A stretch of 62,628 nucleotides of DNA from positions 1 through 62,628 of the forward strand of contig CACNWC010000006.1 of NCBI GenBank assembly GCA_902624075.1, given 5' to 3'. Origin of the DNA: an uncultured Pelagibacteraceae bacterium. GTDB taxonomy: Bacteria; Pseudomonadota; Alphaproteobacteria; Pelagibacterales; Pelagibacteraceae. The translations under genes were made by a program, and so were the position numbers. The number at the start of each line of letters is the position of its first letter. Within the stretch, counting starts at the first letter, position 1. This document shows, piece by piece, positions 45,628-57,928 of this stretch. The notes under the pieces are model-generated. The model saw only the letters and a list, made by a program, of their open reading frames with translations, was not told where the DNA came from and did no database searches.

Positions 45628-47706
45628 TTAGCCTGCAACTTTCTTAGTTACTTCATCTTGAACATTTTGAGGAACTTTAGAATAATGATCAAAAAACATT
45701 GAATACTGAGCTCTACCTTGTGACATTGATCTTAAACTATTTATATATCCAAACATATTTGCTAGTGGAACCATTGCTGTGATAACAGTAGCATTACCTC
45801 TTTGTTCTTGGGTACTAATTTGACCTCTTCTACTATTAAGATCACCAATAACATCACCCATGTAATCCTCAGGTGTTACAACTTCCACTCTCATAATAGG
45901 TTCTAATAGTTTTAATCCACCTTGAGTACAGGCTTGTTTAAAGCATGCTCTACTAGCTAATTCAAAAGCTAAAACACTTGAATCTACATCGTGATGTAAA
46001 CCGTCTACTATTGTAACTTTATAATCAATTAGAGGAAAACCAGCTAATATCCCACTATCTGAAACACTTTCAATTCCCTTTTCAACACCTGGGATAAATT
46101 CTTTTGGAATAGCTCCACCTTTAATCGCGCTTTCAACATCTCTTCCTTTTCCAGGTTCCTGTGGTTCAACGAACAATTTAACTTTTGCAAATTGACCTGC
46201 TCCACCGCTTTGTTTTTTATGAATGTATTCAAATTCAGACGATTTTTCTATTGTCTCTCGATATGCTACCTGAGGTGCGCCAACATTAGCTTCTACTTTA
46301 AATTCTCTTTTCATTCTATCAACAATAATATCTAAATGAAGTTCACCCATTCCTTTAATTATTGTTTGACCTGACTCTTCATCTGAGGAAACTCTGAAAG
46401 ATGGATCTTCTTTTGCAAGTCTAGCTAAAGCTTCACCCATTTTCTCTTGATCACCTTTTGTTTTGGGTTCAACAGCAATTTCAATTACTGGATCAGGAAA
46501 TTCCATTGGCTCAAGTAAAACAGCATTTTCTTCATCACATAAAGTGTGTCCAGTAATTGTATTTTTTAAACCTGCTAAAGCAATAATATCGCCTGCATTG
46601 GCCTCTTTAATATCTTCCCTCGAGTTAGCGTGCATCAGCAACATTCTTCCAACTCTTTCTTCTTTTTCTTTAGAAGAATTATAAATTCCTGTACCAGATT
46701 TTATAGTGCCCGAATAAACTCTTATAAATGTTAAAGATCCTACAAATGGATCATTTGCAACTTTGAAGGCTAATGCTGAAAAAGGAGCTTTATCATCAAA
46801 CTTCATCTCTATTTCATCTTCAGATCCAACTTTAGTTCCTGTAATTGATCCGATGTCGACTGGGCTTGGCAAATAATTTACTACAGCATCTAACAAAGGT
46901 TGAACACCTTTATTCTTAAAAGCTGAACCAGTTAAAACTGGCACAAAATCAAAATTTAAAGTTCCTTTTCTTATACATCTTATTAAGTCTTCTTCTTTAA
47001 TTTCATCACCATTTAAATAACTTTCCATTAACTTCTCATCTTGTTCTACAGCTAATTCAACAAGTTCAGTTCTATACTTATTTGAAATTTCTTTTAAATC
47101 ATCTGGAATATCTTTGTATTCCCATTCAGCACCTAAAGCTTCATTTTTCCATACTTGAGCTTTCATCTTTACAAGATCAACCACTCCCGCTAAAGAAGAC
47201 TCAATACCTATTGGAACTTGAATTACTAACGGTTTAGCTCCTAATCTATCTTTAATCATGTCAACACATCTAAAAAAATCAGCACCAGTTCTATCAAGTT
47301 TATTTACAAAACAAATTCTTGGTACTTTATACTTATCTGCTTGTCTCCATACAGTTTCAGATTGAGGCTCTACGCCAGCTACGCCATCGAAAACAGCTAC
47401 AGCACCATCTAAAACTTTTAAAGATCTTTCAACTTCGATCGTAAAATCTACGTGACCTGGTGTATCAATAATATTAATCCTATGATCTTGCCAAAAACAG
47501 GTAGTTGCTGCAGAGGTAATTGTTATTCCTCTTTCTTGTTCTTGTTCCATCCAATCCATTGTTGCTGCACCATCATGCACTTCACCAATTTTATGGCTTT
47601 TACCTGTATAATATAAAATTCTTTCTGTAGTAGTAGTTTTACCAGCATCGATATGAGCCATGATCCCAATATTTCTATATTTATCTAAGGTATGAGTTCT
47701 AGCCAT
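45628..47706 (-). CDS. fusA: Elongation factor G
   Basis: The 692-residue translocase has the G1 motif [21 protein letters not shown]2-switch [13 protein letters not shown]3 [10 protein letters not shown]4 [10 protein letters not shown] and the five-domain layout of EF-G. Domain IV has the tip loop [16 protein letters not shown]. It moves tRNAs and mRNA after peptide bond formation and works with RRF in recycling. It lies 6 bp after rpsG and 1 bp before rpsJ. The tuf copy that follows fusA in many bacteria is absent here. Confidence 0.97.
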   Translation of the reverse strand: MARTHTLDKYRNIGIMAHIDAGKTTTTERILYYTGKSHKIGEVHDGAATMDWMEQEQERGITITSAATTCFWQDHRINIIDTPGHVDFTIEVERSLKVLDGAVAVFDGVAGVEPQSETVWRQADKYKVPRICFVNKLDRTGADFFRCVDMIKDRLGAKPLVIQVPIGIESSLAGVVDLVKMKAQVWKNEALGAEWEYKDIPDDLKEISNKYRTELVELAVEQDEKLMESYLNGDEIKEEDLIRCIRKGTLNFDFVPVLTGSAFKNKGVQPLLDAVVNYLPSPVDIGSITGTKVGSEDEIEMKFDDKAPFSALAFKVANDPFVGSLTFIRVYSGTIKSGTGIYNSSKEKEERVGRMLLMHANSREDIKEANAGDIIALAGLKNTITGHTLCDEENAVLLEPMEFPDPVIEIAVEPKTKGDQEKMGEALARLAKEDPSFRVSSDEESGQTIIKGMGELHLDIIVDRMKREFKVEANVGAPQVAYRETIEKSSEFEYIHKKQSGGAGQFAKVKLFVEPQEPGKGRDVESAIKGGAIPKEFIPGVEKGIESVSDSGILAGFPLIDYKVTIVDGLHHDVDSSVLAFELASRACFKQACTQGGLKLLEPIMRVEVVTPEDYMGDVIGDLNSRRGQISTQEQRGNATVITAMVPLANMFGYINSLRSMSQGRAQYSMFFDHYSKVPQNVQDEVTKKVAG

Positions 47707-47712
47707 AATAAA

Positions 47713-48183
47713 TTACCACCTAAAATGTGCAAAAGCTTTGTTTGACTCTGCCATCTTATGCACATCTTCTCTTTTTTTAACAGCAGACCCTTTTTTTTCG
47801 TATGCATCAAAAAGTTCATTAAAAATTTTATCTGACATATTTTTATCTTTTCTTTTTCTAGCTGAGTCTACTAACCATCTTATAGCTAATGCTTGTGCTC
47901 GTTTGCTTTTAACTTCAACTGGAACTTGATATGTGGCACCACCAACCCGTCTTGATCTTACTTCGACTGTAGGTTTTATGTTATTAATCGCTTCATTAAA
48001 AACATTAATTGGTTCATCTTTAGATTTAGATTTTATTTTTTCTATTGCGTCATAAACTATTTTTTCCGCAACTCCCCTTTTACCATCGTACATTATATTA
48101 TTTATTAATTTTGGAATAATTGTGGATTTAAATTTAGGATCAGGAGTAATATTCTTTTTAGGTTGTGTTTTTTTTCTAGACAT
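47713..48183 (-). CDS. rpsG: Small ribosomal subunit protein uS7
   Basis: The 156-residue S7 has DPKFKSTIIPKLINNIMYDG, VEVRSRRVGGATYQVPVEVK, and the final KREDVHKMAESNKAFAHFRW. It nucleates assembly of the 30S head and lies next to the E site. In E. coli it represses the str operon through the S12-S7 spacer; that spacer here is only 3 bp, so that type of control is unlikely. Length is normal. Confidence 0.97.
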   Translation of the reverse strand: MSRKKTQPKKNITPDPKFKSTIIPKLINNIMYDGKRGVAEKIVYDAIEKIKSKSKDEPINVFNEAINNIKPTVEVRSRRVGGATYQVPVEVKSKRAQALAIRWLVDSARKRKDKNMSDKIFNELFDAYEKKGSAVKKREDVHKMAESNKAFAHFRW

Positions 48184-48186
48184 GAA

Positions 48187-48558
48187 TTACTTACCCTTTT
48201 TTGTTCCGTATAATGATCTTCTTTTTTTTCTATTAGCAACACCTTGCGTATCAAGATTACCTCTTAAAATATGATATCGAACACCTGGTAAATCTTTTAC
48301 TCTACCTCCTCTAATTAAAACAACTGAGTGTTCTTGTAGATTGTGTCCTTCACCTGGAATATATGCTGTTACTTCAAAACCATTTGATAATCTAACTCTG
48401 GCTACTTTTCTTAAAGCTGAATTTGGTTTCTTCGGGGTAGTGGTATAAACTTTAACACAAACACCTCTTTTCAAAGGTTGTTTTTGTAATGCAGGAACTT
48501 TGTTCCTAGTAATTTGTTTCACTCTCTTTTTTTTTAACAATTGGTTAATAGTCGGCAT
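48187..48558 (-). CDS. rpsL: Small ribosomal subunit protein uS12
   Basis: S12 starts [20 protein letters not shown] at 48558, giving 123 residues. The frame is open upstream to 48642, but those 28 residues (Cys-rich, [11 protein letters not shown]) lie before the universally conserved MPTINQL start and are not real coding. The accuracy-centre loops [20 protein letters not shown] and [18 protein letters not shown] carry the streptomycin-associated lysines, here wild type. It follows the promoter region at 48559-48723 and precedes rpsG by 3 bp. Confidence 0.96.
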   Translation of the reverse strand: MPTINQLLKKKRVKQITRNKVPALQKQPLKRGVCVKVYTTTPKKPNSALRKVARVRLSNGFEVTAYIPGEGHNLQEHSVVLIRGGRVKDLPGVRYHILRGNLDTQGVANRKKRRSLYGTKKGK

Positions 48559-48666
48559 TTTTTTTATAAAGTTAATTAATTGCTTTTGAGAGAAATTACT
48601 GACAGGTAATTTATGGCAGCGTTTAGTGCAGCAAGCTAGCACTACATTCCAACCAAAAACATGGCC

Positions 48667-48695
48667 AAAATACTTATTAATTTGACTTTGTCAAA
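48667..48695 (-). promoter_or_regulatory. Candidate str-operon promoter with overlapping palindrome
   Basis: In the 165-bp rpoC-rpsL gap, the largest in the window, the minus strand has TTGACA (plus-strand 48689-48694) and TATTTT (48667-48672) 16 bp apart. The -35 lies in a perfect 6-bp inverted repeat TTTGAC-TTT-GTCAAA (48681-48695). A start near 48660 would give rpsL a leader of about 100 nt. The palindrome could be an operator or a weak hairpin at the end of rpoBC transcripts; it has no U-run after it. Confidence 0.5.
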
Positions 48696-48723
48696 CTAAA
48701 ACTATTGAACTTTGGGGTTTTTT

Positions 48724-51700
48724 TTACTGATTTACTTGGCTTTCTGACGGTTCAATTTTTTCTTGTTCTGATAAAAACTTATTGTCATCTTCCAATGCTT
48801 TTTTATTCCATTTATTCTTGATGTTACCAGTGCCAGCTGGAACTAATCTTCCAACTATTACGTTTTCTTTCAAACCATTTAAAGGATCAACTTTACCTTT
48901 AATAGCTGCATCTGTTAAAACTCTAGTTGTTTCTTGGAATGATGCGGCTGAAATGAATGACTCAGTCTGCAATGAAGCTTTTGTTATACCCATTAATACT
49001 CGTTCTCCTACAGCTGGTGTTTTACCCTCAGATTTTAATTTTTCATTAACATCTTCAAATTTTATTTTATCAACTATTTCACCAGGTAAATATGAAGAGT
49101 CTCCTGAATTTTTAACTTCAATTTTCTTTAACATTTGTCTTAAAATAGTTTCAATGTGTTTATCATTTATAATAACCCCTTGTAATCTATAAACTTCTTG
49201 AACTTGGTTTACAAAGTACTCTGTAAGATCTTTTATTCCTAAAATTCTTAAAATATCATGTGGCAATGGTTGACCATCTAGCAAATACTCACCTTTTTGT
49301 ATTTTTTCACCTTGATTAAAATTAATATGTTTGCCTTTTGGAATTAAATAGTTAGACGGTTCTGAACCATCAGTAGGTACTATTGAAACTCTTTGTTTTC
49401 CTCTTACTTCTTTACCAAAAATTACTTGTCCATCATTTTCTGCTATAATAGCACTATCTTTTGCTTTACGAGCCTCAAATAATTCAGCAACTCTTGGAAG
49501 ACCTCCAGTAATATCTTTTGTTTTTGTAGTTTCTTTTGGTAACCTAGCTATCACATCTCCGGCTGATACTTTTTGACCATCTTTTACAGAAAGAATTGAA
49601 TCTGGAACCAAATAATATCTTGCTTCATTATCGTCAGCTTTCTTAATTACATTTCCTTTTTCATCTCTAAGTGTAATTCTTGGTTTTAAATCTGAGCTTT
49701 TGGATTGAGATCTCCAATCAACAACAGATTTTGAAGATATTCCTGTGGCATCATCTGTTGTTTCTTGAATTGAAACACCATCAATTAAATCTACATAACT
49801 TGCTATCCCACTTTTTTCAGCAATTACAGGTGTTGTATATGGATCCCATTCACATATTTTTGAATTAGCTTTTACTTTTTCACCATTTTTAAAAAATAAC
49901 TTTGATCCATAAGCAACTTTGTAAATTGCAATTTGAACTCCATTATCATCTTCTATTGAAAGCTGGGTATTTCTTCCCATAACAATTAAGTTTTTCTTTG
50001 AGTCTTCCAAAATATTAGAATTTATTATCTTTAAAGTTCCTTCACTTTTAGAAATAATTTGTGACTCCTGTTTTACAGATGCTGTACCACCTACGTGGAA
50101 AGTTCTCATTGTTAATTGAGTTCCAGGTTCACCAATAGATTGTGCAGAAATCATTCCAATAGCTTCACCCACATGCACCATCTTACCTCTTGATAAATCT
50201 CTTCCATAACATGTTGCACAAACACCATTCTTTGATCCACATGTCATTACCGAATAAACTTTTAATGATTTAATACCAGCAGCATCAATTTTGTCACAAG
50301 CAAATTCATCTATCATCATAGATTTTTTAATTATAACTTCACCTGTTAGTGGATGTTTTACGTCAGAAGCTGTTACACGGCCTAACGATCTCTCAGATAA
50401 GCTTACAACAACATTTCCACCTTCTAAAATTTCAGATAGCTCTATAAAACCAGGATTATCACAATTAATCTTTGTTACTGTTAAATCCTGAGCAACATCG
50501 CAAAGTCTTCTTGTTAAATAACCTGAACTAGCAGTTTTTAATGCTGTGTCAGCTAAACCTTTTCTAGCTCCATGTGTTGAATTAAAATATTCGAGCGCTG
50601 TTAAACCCTCTTTAAAATTTGATGTTATAGGACTTTCAATAATTTCACCCGAGGGTTTAGCAATTAGACCTCTCATACCTGCTAATTGTTTCATTTGAGC
50701 TGCCGAACCTCTTGCGCCACTATCAGCCATCATAAAAACTGAATTTATCTTCAATCCTTCAGATGTTTTTTCTGTAGCTGAAATTCCTTTCATCATTTCT
50801 CCCGCGACTCTATCAGTACACTTAGACCACGCATCAACAACTTTATTGTATTTCTCACCTCTAGTAATTAATCCTTCAGTATATTGAGTTTCGTAATCAG
50901 CTATTAATTTTTTTGTATCCTCAATTAATTGAGTTTTATTGTTTGGAATTACGAGATCATCTTTACCAAAAGAAATTCCAGCTTTAAAAGCGTGCTTAAA
51001 GCCTAAATCTTTCAATTTATCACAAAATATAACTGTTGTTTTTTGTCCACAAAATCTAAAAACAATATCAATAATTTCTGAAACAGTTTTTTTAGGTAAA
51101 AGTCTATCAATTAAAGAAAATTTGATGTTATTATTTTTAGGTAATAAGTTAGCTAATAAAAATCTTCCTGCTGTTGAAGTGTATTTTTCAAATTTTTTAT
51201 TACCATTTTCATCAACTGTTTCAAATCTTGAAATAATCATGTTATGAACTTTGATCTGACCTGAAGATAAAGCAAATTCAATTTGATCAGCGTCTAAAAA
51301 ATATCCTAAAGGCTTTTCATTTACTGGTTCTTGAGACAAGTAATAAATTCCTAAAATCATATCTTGACTTGGTACAATAATAGGTTTTCCATTTGACGGG
51401 GATAATATGTTATTAGTAGAAAGCATTAAAATTCTTGCCTCTAATTGAGCTTCCAAACTTAGTGGAACGTGAACTGCCATTTGATCTCCATCAAAATCAG
51501 CATTAAAAGCAGCACAAGTTAATGGGTGAAGTTCAATAGCATCACCCTCAATCAATTTAGGCTCAAAGGCTTGAACTCCTAATCTATGAAGAGTTGGGGC
51601 TCTATTTAATAATACTGGATGTTCTCTAACTATTAATTCTAATGCGTCCCAAACAGCATTTGTTTCTTTCTCAACTAATTTTTTTGCCTGTTTTATAGTT

Positions 51701-52887
51701 GAAGCTAACCCTAATTTATTCAACCTTGCATATAAAAATGGTTTGAATAATTCTAATGCCATTTTTTTTGGTAGTCCACATTCATGAAGTTTTAGATCAG
51801 GGCCAACAACGATTACTGATCTACCTGAATAATCAACTCGTTTACCTAATAAGTTTTGTCTAAATCTACCTTGCTTACCTTTGAGCATTTCAGCTAAAGA
51901 TTTTAAAGGTCTTTTTCCTGTTCCAGTAATTACTCTTCCTCTTCTACCATTATCAAATAATGCATCAACAGACTCTTGTAACATTCGTTTTTCATTTCTA
52001 ACTATTATGTCTGGAGCTTTGAGATCCATTAATCTTTTTAATCTATTATTTCTATTTATTACTCTTCTATAAAGATCGTTAAGATCTGAGGTCGCAAACC
52101 TTCCACCATCTAAAGGAACTAACGGTCTCAGTTCCGGTGGTATAACTGGCACTACTGTAAGTATCATCCATTCAGGTTTTTGACCCGTTTCTATGAAAGA
52201 CTCAATTAACTTAAGCCTTTTAATAGCTCTTTCTTCATTAACTTTGGATTTTGTTTCTTTAATATAGTTTACAAGATTTTTTCTCTCAAGTTCTAAATCT
52301 AAATTTTTTAACATTTCAAGAACTGCCTCGGCGCCTATTCCAGCTGTAAAAGCTTCTTCACCAAATTCGTCTTGAAATTTAGCTAGTTCCTCCTCGTTAA
52401 GTAATTGGTTTTTTTGGAGGCCAGTTAATCCAGGTTCTATTACTATAAAATTTTCAAAATATAAAACTCTTTCAATTTCCTTGAGCTTCATATCAACAGC
52501 TAAAGCAATTCTACTAGGCAAGGATTTTAAAAACCAAATATGAGCAACTGGAGTTGCTAAATTTATGTGACCCATTCTCTCTCTTCTTACATTCGATTTT
52601 GTAACTTCTACTCCACACTTTTCACAAATAATTCCTCTAAATTTCATTCTCTTATATTTTCCACATAAACACTCATAATCTTTTATCGGGCCAAATATTC
52701 TTGCACAAAAAAGTCCATCTTTTTCTGGTCTAAAAGTTCTATAGTTTATTGTTTCAGGTTTTTTAATTTCCCCATATGTCCATGATTTAATTTTTTCAGG
52801 ACTCGCTAAAGATATTTTTATACTATTAAAATTTTGAGCCTCTGATATTTCAGAGTTTTTAAATAAATCTGTTAACTCTTTTTTCAT
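48724..52887 (-). CDS. rpoC: RNA polymerase beta' subunit
   Basis: The 1387-residue beta' has the N-terminal zinc site [20 protein letters not shown], the clamp region, and the catalytic magnesium loop [21 protein letters not shown] second zinc cluster is [20 protein letters not shown]. The bridge helix/trigger-loop region includes [18 protein letters not shown]. It starts 0 bp after the rpoB stop. Its C-terminus is followed by the str promoter region. Length is typical for alphaproteobacteria (about 1390-1410). Confidence 0.98.
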   Translation of the reverse strand: MKKELTDLFKNSEISEAQNFNSIKISLASPEKIKSWTYGEIKKPETINYRTFRPEKDGLFCARIFGPIKDYECLCGKYKRMKFRGIICEKCGVEVTKSNVRRERMGHINLATPVAHIWFLKSLPSRIALAVDMKLKEIERVLYFENFIVIEPGLTGLQKNQLLNEEELAKFQDEFGEEAFTAGIGAEAVLEMLKNLDLELERKNLVNYIKETKSKVNEERAIKRLKLIESFIETGQKPEWMILTVVPVIPPELRPLVPLDGGRFATSDLNDLYRRVINRNNRLKRLMDLKAPDIIVRNEKRMLQESVDALFDNGRRGRVITGTGKRPLKSLAEMLKGKQGRFRQNLLGKRVDYSGRSVIVVGPDLKLHECGLPKKMALELFKPFLYARLNKLGLASTIKQAKKLVEKETNAVWDALELIVREHPVLLNRAPTLHRLGVQAFEPKLIEGDAIELHPLTCAAFNADFDGDQMAVHVPLSLEAQLEARILMLSTNNILSPSNGKPIIVPSQDMILGIYYLSQEPVNEKPLGYFLDADQIEFALSSGQIKVHNMIISRFETVDENGNKKFEKYTSTAGRFLLANLLPKNNNIKFSLIDRLLPKKTVSEIIDIVFRFCGQKTTVIFCDKLKDLGFKHAFKAGISFGKDDLVIPNNKTQLIEDTKKLIADYETQYTEGLITRGEKYNKVVDAWSKCTDRVAGEMMKGISATEKTSEGLKINSVFMMADSGARGSAAQMKQLAGMRGLIAKPSGEIIESPITSNFKEGLTALEYFNSTHGARKGLADTALKTASSGYLTRRLCDVAQDLTVTKINCDNPGFIELSEILEGGNVVVSLSERSLGRVTASDVKHPLTGEVIIKKSMMIDEFACDKIDAAGIKSLKVYSVMTCGSKNGVCATCYGRDLSRGKMVHVGEAIGMISAQSIGEPGTQLTMRTFHVGGTASVKQESQIISKSEGTLKIINSNILEDSKKNLIVMGRNTQLSIEDDNGVQIAIYKVAYGSKLFFKNGEKVKANSKICEWDPYTTPVIAEKSGIASYVDLIDGVSIQETTDDATGISSKSVVDWRSQSKSSDLKPRITLRDEKGNVIKKADDNEARYYLVPDSILSVKDGQKVSAGDVIARLPKETTKTKDITGGLPRVAELFEARKAKDSAIIAENDGQVIFGKEVRGKQRVSIVPTDGSEPSNYLIPKGKHINFNQGEKIQKGEYLLDGQPLPHDILRILGIKDLTEYFVNQVQEVYRLQGVIINDKHIETILRQMLKKIEVKNSGDSSYLPGEIVDKIKFEDVNEKLKSEGKTPAVGERVLMGITKASLQTESFISAASFQETTRVLTDAAIKGKVDPLNGLKENVIVGRLVPAGTGNIKNKWNKKALEDDNKFLSEQEKIEPSESQVNQ

Positions 52888-55800
52888 TTAATTTAACTCC
52901 ACATTTAATGCCAAAGATTTTATTTCTTTAACTAAAACATTGAACGATTCTGGTATTCCAGACTCAAAATTTTCTTCACCTTTAACAATGGTCTCATAAA
53001 CTTTAACTCTTCCTGCAACATCATCTGATTTAACTGTTAAAATTTCTTGTAAAGTGTAAGAAGCACCATAGGCCTCTAAAGCCCAAACTTCCATTTCTCC
53101 AAACCTTTGTCCTCCTAATTGAGCTTTACCTCCAAGTGGTTGTTGGGTAACTAAACTATATGGTCCTGTAGATCTGGCATGAATTTTATCCTCCACAAGA
53201 TGATGAAGTTTTAGCATATAAATAATACCTACTGTTACTGGTCTATCAAATTTTTCACCAGTTCTTCCATCCCATAAATATGTTTGACCTGAATTAGGTA
53301 ATTTTGCTAATTCTAACATTTCAGTTACATTTTTTTCTTTGGCTCCATCAAAAACAGGTGTTGATATAGCCACTCCATTTTGTAAGTTTTCACAAAGATC
53401 TTTAAACTCAGTTTTGCTAAGTTTATCAACTTTATCATTATAAATTTCTTCACCATAAATAGATTTTAAAAAATTAGAAATTTTTTCTGTTTTTTCTATC
53501 TTTTTTTGATTTTCATTTATTAAATTTTTTATTTGTTCTCCAAATTCTTTACATGCCCACCCTAAGTGAGTTTCTAAAATTTGCCCTACATTCATTCTAC
53601 TTGGAACTCCTAAGGGATTTAAAACAATATCAACTGGACGGCCATCTTCTCTATAAGGCATATCTTCAACAGGAACAATTTTACTCACCACACCTTTGTT
53701 ACCATGTCTTCCTGACATTTTGTCTCCTGGTCTCAATCTTCTTTTGATAGCAACAAAAACTTTAACCATTTTCATTACACTTGGTAATAAGTCGTCACCA
53801 CTTCTTATTTTTAAAACCTTATCTTCAAATCTTTCAGTAATGTCTTGTTTTGCTTTGTTGTATTGATCTTTTAATTGATCTAATGCAGTGTCTTCTTTTT
53901 GTTTACCTACATTTATTTTAAATATATCAGTGATATTTAATTCATTGATTTTATTAAAATCTAATTTAGTACCTATTTCTATATCCTTAATTTTTTTTGA
54001 TAATGAAGCTCCTGATAAAATTTGAGCAGCTCTTTGTTTAATACTTCTTTCTAAAATTTCTTCTTCTACAATTTTATCCTGTTGAACTTGCTCAATTTCA
54101 GCTCTCTCTATTGTGATTGATCTTTCATCTTTTTCAATACCATGTCTGTTAAAAACTCTTACATCAACAACAGTTCCACTGCTTCCTCGAGACATTCTTA
54201 AAGATGTGTCCGTCACATCAATTGCTTTTTCTCCAAATATAGATCTCAATAATTTCTCTTCAGGTCCAGAAGCTGAATCTCCTTTGGGTGTTACTTTACC
54301 AACTAAAATATCTCCTGCATTAACTTCTGCACCAATATAAACAATTCCTGACTCGTCTAAATTCTTTAATGCTTCTTCGTTAACATTTGGTATATCTCTA
54401 GTTATTTCTTCCTCTCCAAGTTTAGTATCCCTAGCCATAATTTCATATTCTACAATATGCACAGATGTAAAAACATCGTCAGTAACACATCTTTCAGAAA
54501 TTAAAATTGAGTCTTCAAAATTGTAACCCTGCCAAGGCATAAAAGCTACTGTAACATTTTTACCTAACGCTAGTTCCCCAAGTTTTGTTGAAGGACCATC
54601 TGCAATTATATCTCCTGATTTTACTTTATCACCAACTCTAACGAGTGGTCTTTGATTAATACAAGTATTTTGATTAGATCTCTTAAATTTTTGAAGATTG
54701 TAAATATCAACTCCTGATTTTGTAAAATCTATTTCTTCAGTAACTTTAATTACTATTCTTTTACCATCTATCTTATCTACAATTCCATCTCTTTTAGCAA
54801 CTATTGTCACCCCTGAATCTAAAGCAACATCACTTTCAATACCTGTACCAACTAGTGGAGACTCAGGTTTTAGTAGAGGTACTGCCTGTCTCATCATATT
54901 TGAGCCCATAAGTGCTCTGTTAGCATCATCATTTTCTAAAAATGGAATCAAAGATGCAGCTACTGAAACTAATTGTTTTGGGGAAACATCTATGTAATCA
55001 ATTGTTTCTGGTTTAGCCAAAAGAAAATTTAGATTTTGTCTACAAGAAACTAATTCTTCAATAATTTTACCATTTTTATCAATTTTTGTATTCGCCTGAG
55101 CTATAGTAAACTTAGTCTCTTCCATAGCTGACAAATATTCTACTTTGTCTTGAACGACACTATTTATGACTCTCTTATATGGACTTTCTATAAATCCATA
55201 TTTGTTTATTTTTGCATAAGTTGATAAGCTATTAATCAAACCAATATTTGGTCCTTCTGGTGTCTCAATAGGACAAATTCTTCCATAATGAGTAGGATGA
55301 ACGTCTCTCACTTCAAAACCAGCTCTCTCTCTAGTTAATCCTCCTGGCCCAAGAGCTGAAACTCTTCTTTTATGAGTGATCTCTGATAAAGGGTTAGTTT
55401 GATCCATAAATTGAGATAATTGAGAACTCGCAAAAAAATCTTTTAAAGAAACTGTTAATGGTTTTGCATTAATTAAATCTTGAGGCATTGCTGACTCAAC
55501 ATCCAATGTAGTCATTTTTTCTTTAATTGCCCGTTCCATTCTATAAACACCAATTCGAGCCTGGTTTTCTACTAATTCACCTACTGATCTCACTCTTCTA
55601 TTTCCTAGATGATCAATATCATCTACTTCATCTTTACCATCTCTTAACTCAAGCATTTTAAGAATAATCGCTAATATGTCATCATTCCTTAATATAGTAA
55701 TTTTGTCTGAACATTCTAAATTTAATCTAGAATTCATTTTAACTCTACCAACATCAGATAAATCATATCTATCAGAACTAAAAAATAAATTATTAAAAAT

Positions 55801-56976
55801 TTGCGTAGCTATTTCAATTGTTGGAGGTTCTCCAGGTCTTAACATTTTGTAGATTTCGGTAATAGCTTCATCTTTGTTATTATTTTTATCATTAAACAAT
55901 GTTATTAAGAAATATGGACCTTTATTAATTGAATTAGTAACGGAAATTTTTAAAGAATAAATTTTAGAATCAATAATTTGTTGAATTATTGTTTCATTTA
56001 ACTCAGTTCCAATTTTAAAATTATTACCTTCTTCATTATTAATTTTTATATCTCTATGTAGAAACTTTCCATATAGAGATTCTTTTGAAACAAAGATGTC
56101 TTTTAATCCATCATTCGCTAATTTTTTTGCATTTAAATAATTTATTTTATCCCCAAGCTTAATTACGATTTTTCCTGTTTTGGCGTCTACAACTTCCTCT
56201 GAAAAATTTTTTGCTTTATAATTTTCCGGATTAAATTTGGTTTTCCATTTTTCAACTTTTGTATCATAAGTGTATTCTTCACTATTATAAAATTCATCAA
56301 CCATGTCTGCTTTGGAATATCCTAAAGCTAAAAGCAGTGTAGATGCTAATATTTTTTTCTTTCTATCAATTTTAAAATATAATAAATCTTTTACATCAAA
56401 TTCAAAATCTAACCATGATCCTCTATTTGGAATAACCCTACAACTGAATAATAATTTACCACTAGCGTGAGTTTTGCCTTTATCATGATCAAAAAATACT
56501 CCTGGACTTCTGTGCATCTGGTTTACTACTACTCTTTGCACACCATTAGTAATAAAAGTTCCACTATTAGTCATCATAGGGACTTCTCCCATGTAAACTT
56601 CTTGCTCTTTAGCTGATAAGATATCTTTTGTATTGTCTTCAGGATTTATTTCATAAACTACTAGTCTCAATGTACACTTCAAAGCAGAAGAATAAGTCAA
56701 GCCTCTTGTAATACATTCTTCAACATCAAATTTTGGTTTTTCTAGTCTATAAGAAACATATTCCAAAGTAGCTTTATCATTTAAATCTTCAATAGGAAAA
56801 ATACCTTTAAAAACTCTATCAAAACCTTTGGTGACTTCATTGTTTTGCTTATCAAGATCAGTAAGCTCGTTATATGAATTTTTTTGAACCTCAATAAGAT
56901 TAGGAATAGATAAACTTTCTTTTAGTTTACCAAAACTTTTTCTAATATTCTTTTTTTCAGTAAAAGATATTTGCAT
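52888..56976 (-). CDS. rpoB: RNA polymerase beta subunit
   Basis: The 1362-residue beta starts [17 protein letters not shown]. The rifampicin-binding region has wild-type residues around [20 protein letters not shown] and [20 protein letters not shown]. The C-terminal part contains [40 protein letters not shown] and [15 protein letters not shown]. It is preceded by a 54-bp gap that holds a hairpin after rplL, and joins rpoC without a gap. Confidence 0.98.
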   Translation of the reverse strand: MQISFTEKKNIRKSFGKLKESLSIPNLIEVQKNSYNELTDLDKQNNEVTKGFDRVFKGIFPIEDLNDKATLEYVSYRLEKPKFDVEECITRGLTYSSALKCTLRLVVYEINPEDNTKDILSAKEQEVYMGEVPMMTNSGTFITNGVQRVVVNQMHRSPGVFFDHDKGKTHASGKLLFSCRVIPNRGSWLDFEFDVKDLLYFKIDRKKKILASTLLLALGYSKADMVDEFYNSEEYTYDTKVEKWKTKFNPENYKAKNFSEEVVDAKTGKIVIKLGDKINYLNAKKLANDGLKDIFVSKESLYGKFLHRDIKINNEEGNNFKIGTELNETIIQQIIDSKIYSLKISVTNSINKGPYFLITLFNDKNNNKDEAITEIYKMLRPGEPPTIEIATQIFNNLFFSSDRYDLSDVGRVKMNSRLNLECSDKITILRNDDILAIILKMLELRDGKDEVDDIDHLGNRRVRSVGELVENQARIGVYRMERAIKEKMTTLDVESAMPQDLINAKPLTVSLKDFFASSQLSQFMDQTNPLSEITHKRRVSALGPGGLTRERAGFEVRDVHPTHYGRICPIETPEGPNIGLINSLSTYAKINKYGFIESPYKRVINSVVQDKVEYLSAMEETKFTIAQANTKIDKNGKIIEELVSCRQNLNFLLAKPETIDYIDVSPKQLVSVAASLIPFLENDDANRALMGSNMMRQAVPLLKPESPLVGTGIESDVALDSGVTIVAKRDGIVDKIDGKRIVIKVTEEIDFTKSGVDIYNLQKFKRSNQNTCINQRPLVRVGDKVKSGDIIADGPSTKLGELALGKNVTVAFMPWQGYNFEDSILISERCVTDDVFTSVHIVEYEIMARDTKLGEEEITRDIPNVNEEALKNLDESGIVYIGAEVNAGDILVGKVTPKGDSASGPEEKLLRSIFGEKAIDVTDTSLRMSRGSSGTVVDVRVFNRHGIEKDERSITIERAEIEQVQQDKIVEEEILERSIKQRAAQILSGASLSKKIKDIEIGTKLDFNKINELNITDIFKINVGKQKEDTALDQLKDQYNKAKQDITERFEDKVLKIRSGDDLLPSVMKMVKVFVAIKRRLRPGDKMSGRHGNKGVVSKIVPVEDMPYREDGRPVDIVLNPLGVPSRMNVGQILETHLGWACKEFGEQIKNLINENQKKIEKTEKISNFLKSIYGEEIYNDKVDKLSKTEFKDLCENLQNGVAISTPVFDGAKEKNVTEMLELAKLPNSGQTYLWDGRTGEKFDRPVTVGIIYMLKLHHLVEDKIHARSTGPYSLVTQQPLGGKAQLGGQRFGEMEVWALEAYGASYTLQEILTVKSDDVAGRVKVYETIVKGEENFESGIPESFNVLVKEIKSLALNVELN

Positions 56977-56985
56977 CTATGTATT

Positions 56986-57012
56986 AGCGCTGATTAAAAA
57001 ATAACCAGCACT
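56986..57012 (-). promoter_or_regulatory. Hairpin between rplL and rpoB (attenuator / processing position)
   Basis: On the minus strand AGTGCTGGTT and AATCAGCGCT pair over 10 bp (two G-U) around a 7-nt loop of mostly U. The element fills the middle of the 54-bp rplL-rpoB gap and ends 9 nt before the rpoB start. In E. coli this same gap holds an attenuator and an RNase III site that set the ribosome-to-polymerase ratio. No U-run follows, so partial termination by a classical mechanism is less likely than RNA processing or a translational block. Confidence 0.55.
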
Positions 57013-57030
57013 TAAAAAATCCTTATTAAT

Positions 57031-57396
57031 TTATTTAAGTTCTACTTTTGCGCCAGCAGCTTCTAATTTAGCTTTAATTTCCTCAGCTTCTTTTTTAGGA
57101 ACACCTGCTTTAACTTCTTTAGGTGCACCTTCAACTAAATCTTTTGCTTCTTTTAAACCAAGTGAAGTTGCTGCTCTTACTTCTTTGATAACATTTATTT
57201 TTTTATCGCCTGCAGATACTAACATGATTGTGAAATCATCTTTATCTTCGGCTGCGGCTGCACCACCTGCTGCTGCAGGAGCTGCTGCTGCCATTGGAGT
57301 TACTCCCCATTTTTCTTCTAATTGTTTTGAGAGATCTGCAGCTTCTGCTACAGTCAAACTCGATAAATCTTCTATAATTTTATTTAGATCAGGCAT
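57031..57396 (-). CDS. rplL: Large ribosomal subunit protein bL7/L12
   Basis: The 121-residue stalk protein has an N-terminal dimerisation helix ([20 protein letters not shown]), an Ala/Gly-rich hinge (about 37-50), and the C-terminal domain with [20 protein letters not shown] ending in AKVELK, which recruits translation factors. The hinge is unusually GC-rich for this genome because of alanine codons. It is 5 bp after rplJ and 54 bp before rpoB. Confidence 0.97.
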   Translation of the reverse strand: MPDLNKIIEDLSSLTVAEAADLSKQLEEKWGVTPMAAAAPAAAGGAAAAEDKDDFTIMLVSAGDKKINVIKEVRAATSLGLKEAKDLVEGAPKEVKAGVPKKEAEEIKAKLEAAGAKVELK

Positions 57397-57401
57397 ATAA
57401 A

Positions 57402-57923
57402 TTACTCTTTGGGTTTAGTTTCAGAATTTTCTGGGGGTAAACTACTCATTTTTTCCGATCGCGCAAGTAAAATACTCACTAATTTTGAAGCAGATGCATT
57501 CAAAATACCCACAATATTGGCTCTTGCCTCATCCAAAGTTGGTAAATTTGCGACATTCATTACTCCAGCTTGGTCAAGAATCTCGTTTTCCATCATTCCG
57601 CCGATTAATTTTAAATTTTCATTATCTTTGGCAAATTTTGATAAAATTCTTGCTGACATAATAGCATCTTCACCAAAAGCAACTGCAGTCGGTCCAGTAA
57701 ATAAATTTGATAAATCTTTACATTTTGTTTTTTCTAATGCCAACTTTGTAATTCTATTTTTTGTAATTTTAAAAATTATACCATGTTCTCTCATTTTTGA
57801 TCTTAGATCATCTAACTGAGTCATTGTTAACCCTTGGTAATGTGTAACCATAATTGCTTTACTGTTCTCAAATTGAGTAGTCATTTCAGTAATATAATTT
57901 TTCTTTTGTTCTTTATTCATCAT
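57402..57923 (-). CDS. rplJ: Large ribosomal subunit protein uL10
   Basis: The 173-residue L10 carries the stalk: an N-terminal rRNA-binding domain ([20 protein letters not shown], then [16 protein letters not shown] and the [15 protein letters not shown] loop) and C-terminal helices that bind L7/L12 dimers. The double Met at the start allows a one-codon choice. In E. coli L10 with L12 represses its own leader. It is 5 bp from rplA and 5 bp before rplL. Length is normal. Confidence 0.96.
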   Translation of the reverse strand: MMNKEQKKNYITEMTTQFENSKAIMVTHYQGLTMTQLDDLRSKMREHGIIFKITKNRITKLALEKTKCKDLSNLFTGPTAVAFGEDAIMSARILSKFAKDNENLKLIGGMMENEILDQAGVMNVANLPTLDEARANIVGILNASASKLVSILLARSEKMSSLPPENSETKPKE

Positions 57924-57928
57924 AACAA

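Noticed and set aside
48559-48642. Extended rpsL start with Cys-rich N-terminus
   Set aside because: The 28 extra residues precede the universal MPTINQL start and lie in the str promoter/leader region.
48782-49192. 136-codon plus-strand frame inside rpoC
   Set aside because: It lies antisense to a conserved rpoC region and has only composition-driven length.
57409-57819. 136-codon plus-strand frame inside rplJ
   Set aside because: It mirrors the L10 gene on the other strand, which has clear family motifs.
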